The translations under genes and the position numbers were made by a program. Shown here piece after piece: positions 61,441 to 64,000 of a DNA stretch of 64,000 nucleotides; within the stretch, counting starts at the first letter, position 1, and every line of letters begins with the position of its first letter. The notes under the pieces were generated by a model. The model had not been told where the DNA came from. It ran no database searches and saw only the letters and a list, made by a program, of their open reading frames with translations. This stretch comes from Caprimulgus europaeus (taxonomy: Eukaryota; Chordata; Aves; Caprimulgiformes; Caprimulgidae). The stretch spans positions 21,851,834 to 21,915,833 of the forward strand of contig OU015523.1 of NCBI GenBank assembly GCA_907165065.1. Reading direction: 5' to 3'.

Positions 61441-63810
61441 GAGATATTTTAGAAAATGAGTAAAACAATAATTTATTTTGTTTATGAGACTATCTGATAA
61501 AAGTCTGAAAATGCAAACCAGAAGGGATCAACAGGGCATACAAATGAAGAAGGGAAACATTTTAATAACTCAGAGAATTGATGTTATCTTAGGATAAGTT
61601 AAATTCTTCTTTGAAAAATTTAAATACAGTCTAGTGTACTTATGGACTTGTTGACCCTTAATGAGGAGTCTACTGAGGTTTGCAGGTGAAAAAAATATAG
61701 GTAAGGGTTAGGAAGGGGCTCTCAATAATGGGTCTGCTAGATTGTTACAGCCTGTGATGTCAGAAGAGATGGAAACCCTTTGCCTAAAGAAGCAATAATT
61801 GATAGAACCAATGCCCCCTGGCTGAGTAAATTGGGGAAGGAAAGTGTTAAAAAGGAGCTTGTGAAAACCTGTATTTGTAAGAGTACCTAAATATGCCACT
61901 GAACTTTAATTCAGTCTGTGGCTCTAGAGGCTGAGCGAAAGAATTCTGATATAGGTTTTGCTGGACTGGAACACTTGAGGTGCTGAATGGTCTAACACAT
62001 AAATTACAAATACTACCATTGTTGGATACCTATAAAATCATCATCATTGATGCTGCTACTGATTCTTCTTCCAGCTAGTGAGGAAGAGAAAGAACACAGC
62101 ACAGGAAAATAAGTGATTGTTGGGGGTTTTATGCTTATCTCAAAAGGGGGTAGGATATTTTAGCAAAAAGGGGAAAAGAACTGAACCAGTCCTTCTGAAA
62201 AATATAAATATAGAATTACTAAACCTTAGGGAAGTTCTTTGTGTGAGACTCCTGTTAAAAGATGGATTAATCTAAGCCCAGGTATCCTACTAGGTTTACT
62301 TTCAAAGTAGGATTGCGAGTCATAAAGGAGGAGCAAGTATGAAAGAGACTCATTTCCCTTCGACACACCAGGCAACATCCCTAGGTGAAAGGTGAGTGGT
62401 ATTTTATTTAGTAGGCAGTGTGTATCAGCACACTGCTGATTTTGTCTGTAACAAAATGCTACAAGCAAATGTACATCAGTATGAACCTTGATGGAATGTG
62501 TGCTTGCAGTTTATTTATACTATTCATCATTACAATTATGATGTGTACATTTATGGAAACTATAATTTATCCCTCAAAGATAATTGTATGGAGTGAGTTG
62601 GAAGCATAAGAACAAGGTTAATTTGGAGAGAGAAAGAACAATATAGATATCAAGTTTTGATCTGTGGTTCCAAATTTGTTTATAATAAGAAATACCATCA
62701 CGGAGTTGGCTAGACTTGGGACAGGTTTTTGGCTTATTTTTTTTCTATTCTGGCCAAAGAGTTTTTTCAAAGAAGGGAACAGCACTGAACTGGAAATCAG
62801 TCTTGGAACAGGAAGATTAGAGTTTTTGCAAGAGCTCTTTCTTCATAACAGATGAGGAGCTGAGTTGCTTGATTACTTCATTCATACCTTGATTGTTAAT
62901 GTGGTTGGTTTATATTTACTTAAGCTCTGATTGGCCTTGTTGTGGAATTCTATGAGTGAGGCTAGCCACCAATTTGAAATGTGGAGATTATGTCTTAAGC
63001 AATATCAAACATACAGTAGAAATAATCTGCCCAACATTATTTTATAATCCTGACACTTTAAATTATCCTAACATATACTCAGCTGTAGATATGGACAAAT
63101 AATATTGTAAATTAAAAGATTTTCCAGTATTTTTTCCTGATGAAAATATCTAAAGCTATGATGGATGCTACTGGAGAAGCCTAGGTGATAAACTTATGTA
63201 GTAGTAGTCATTAACTACTGAAACCTTCAGTGTGGCATTGCAAGTGTGATTGAAAGCTCCGCTCTGATGCGGCAAGGGTGAGGCGATGTATTTTGTTTCC
63301 AAGTTTATTCTCCTGTAATTCAGAGACACAAATTATGTGTTGAGCAATTGCTGTACAGCTGTCTGATCATGTAGTGAAGGCTTATTCCCATTGTCCAGAT
63401 CCTGAAAAGCATTAAAGCACAACTGGAATTATATGGATTATATTCTTTAGTTTCTCTTGTTGAGGTACATAGTCTTATTTGAGAGAGTACTCTATCCACA
63501 AAACAGAATTTTATTGAAGCTGTGTTGTATAACATCAGTTTGAGGATCCTGCCCCATTAGAAGCAAATGGACCATTCTGAAGATTATCCACACTCAAATG
63601 AAAGAGTCTTCTTAAAGTAACATCTGTGACTCAATGGGAGGCAGGAAATACATGTTTGAAACTTTTACCATCCATACTGAAATAAGAAATAACTTTTTGG
63701 CTGAAACCTCCTCAGCTGGCAATGGATTTCAAAGGTTGTTTGGCTAATACAGTCCAGATTGTAAAATATGATAGTAAGTTTGGGTCTTGGACCCAAAGCT
63801 TGCTGACAAT
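61441..63810. other. No gene seen; AT-rich DNA
   Basis: If the pol relic were full length, gag, protease and the 5' LTR would lie here. I cannot recognise any of them. Short frames (61708-61899 and 62226-62468 minus, 62664-62855 plus) have no clear motifs. Confidence 0.45.
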
Positions 63811-64000
63811 ATCATAGAATTATGGAAAGGTTTGGTTGGCAAAGACAATTATTATCATCTAGTCCAACTGTAAACCTAGCGTTGCCAAGTTCACCACTAA
63901 AGCATGTCCTCAGGTACCACATCTACAAGTCCTTTAAATACCTCCAGGGACAGTGACTCCACCACCTCCCTGGGCAGTCTGTTCCAATGCTTGACAACCC
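63811..64000 (-). mobile_element. CR1 LINE fragment running off the window edge
   Basis: Begins ATCATAGAATTATGGAAAGG (the reverse-complemented 3' tail), then an ATCATCTAGTCCAACTG block and CCACCACCTCCCTGGGCAG, all typical of CR1 in minus orientation. It continues beyond 64000. Moderately diverged; only the 3' UTR and the very end of ORF2 are inside the window. Confidence 0.92.

Noticed and set aside
62000-62060. Minus-strand INDDDF string considered as the YxDD catalytic motif of the gypsy relic
   Set aside because: It lies more than 1 kb from the expected position, arises from a TCATCATCATC microrepeat, and its flanks do not match reverse transcriptase.

Overview
The window reads as vertebrate nuclear DNA, most likely from a bird. 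Its clearest repeats are CR1 LINE fragments, all in the minus orientation (about 1545-2606, 4226-4515 and 63811-64000, perhaps a scrap near 36437). There are no Alu, B1 or other mammalian SINEs. Base composition is AT-rich and CpG-poor with only small GC-rich patches, as expected for intergenic or intronic sequence on an avian macrochromosome. Bacterial-style features are absent. I could identify no intact host protein-coding gene, and no tRNA or rRNA.

Layout. 1-13 kb: unremarkable AT-rich DNA holding one well-preserved CR1 fragment with a broken reverse transcriptase frame and one older CR1 scrap. 13-27 kb: a possible short exon (13490-13680), a perfect 12-bp hairpin (13999-14031), a possible L2-like LINE relic (20600-20830), a symmetrical foldback resembling an ancient amniote MITE (23408-23475), and a stretch that looks like a conserved regulatory element (24180-24330). 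27.5-32.3 kb: the most 'regulatory' looking part, with locally retained CpGs, PBX/HOX-like and octamer motifs, a GT/GC alternating tract, a strong G-quadruplex motif, a mariner-ITR-like stretch and a G-rich 26-bp tandem repeat. 32-42 kb: simple repeats, a 39-bp tandem duplication, a hairpin beside a GC box, and old repeat debris. 42.28-42.84 kb: an unrecognised, nearly open reading frame bounded by plausible splice sites. 43-59 kb: mostly featureless DNA with a 173-bp GAGAA array and other satellites.

The most interesting object lies at about 59.15-60.87 kb on the minus strand. It is a decayed Ty3/gypsy-type retrotransposon pol: end of reverse transcriptase, RNase H, and a DDE integrase core followed by its C-terminal part, in the canonical order, broken by stops and frameshifts. 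Such elements are rarely recognisable in birds. No functional gene network can be inferred from this window; its content is transposon history, simple repeats and candidate non-coding regulatory DNA.
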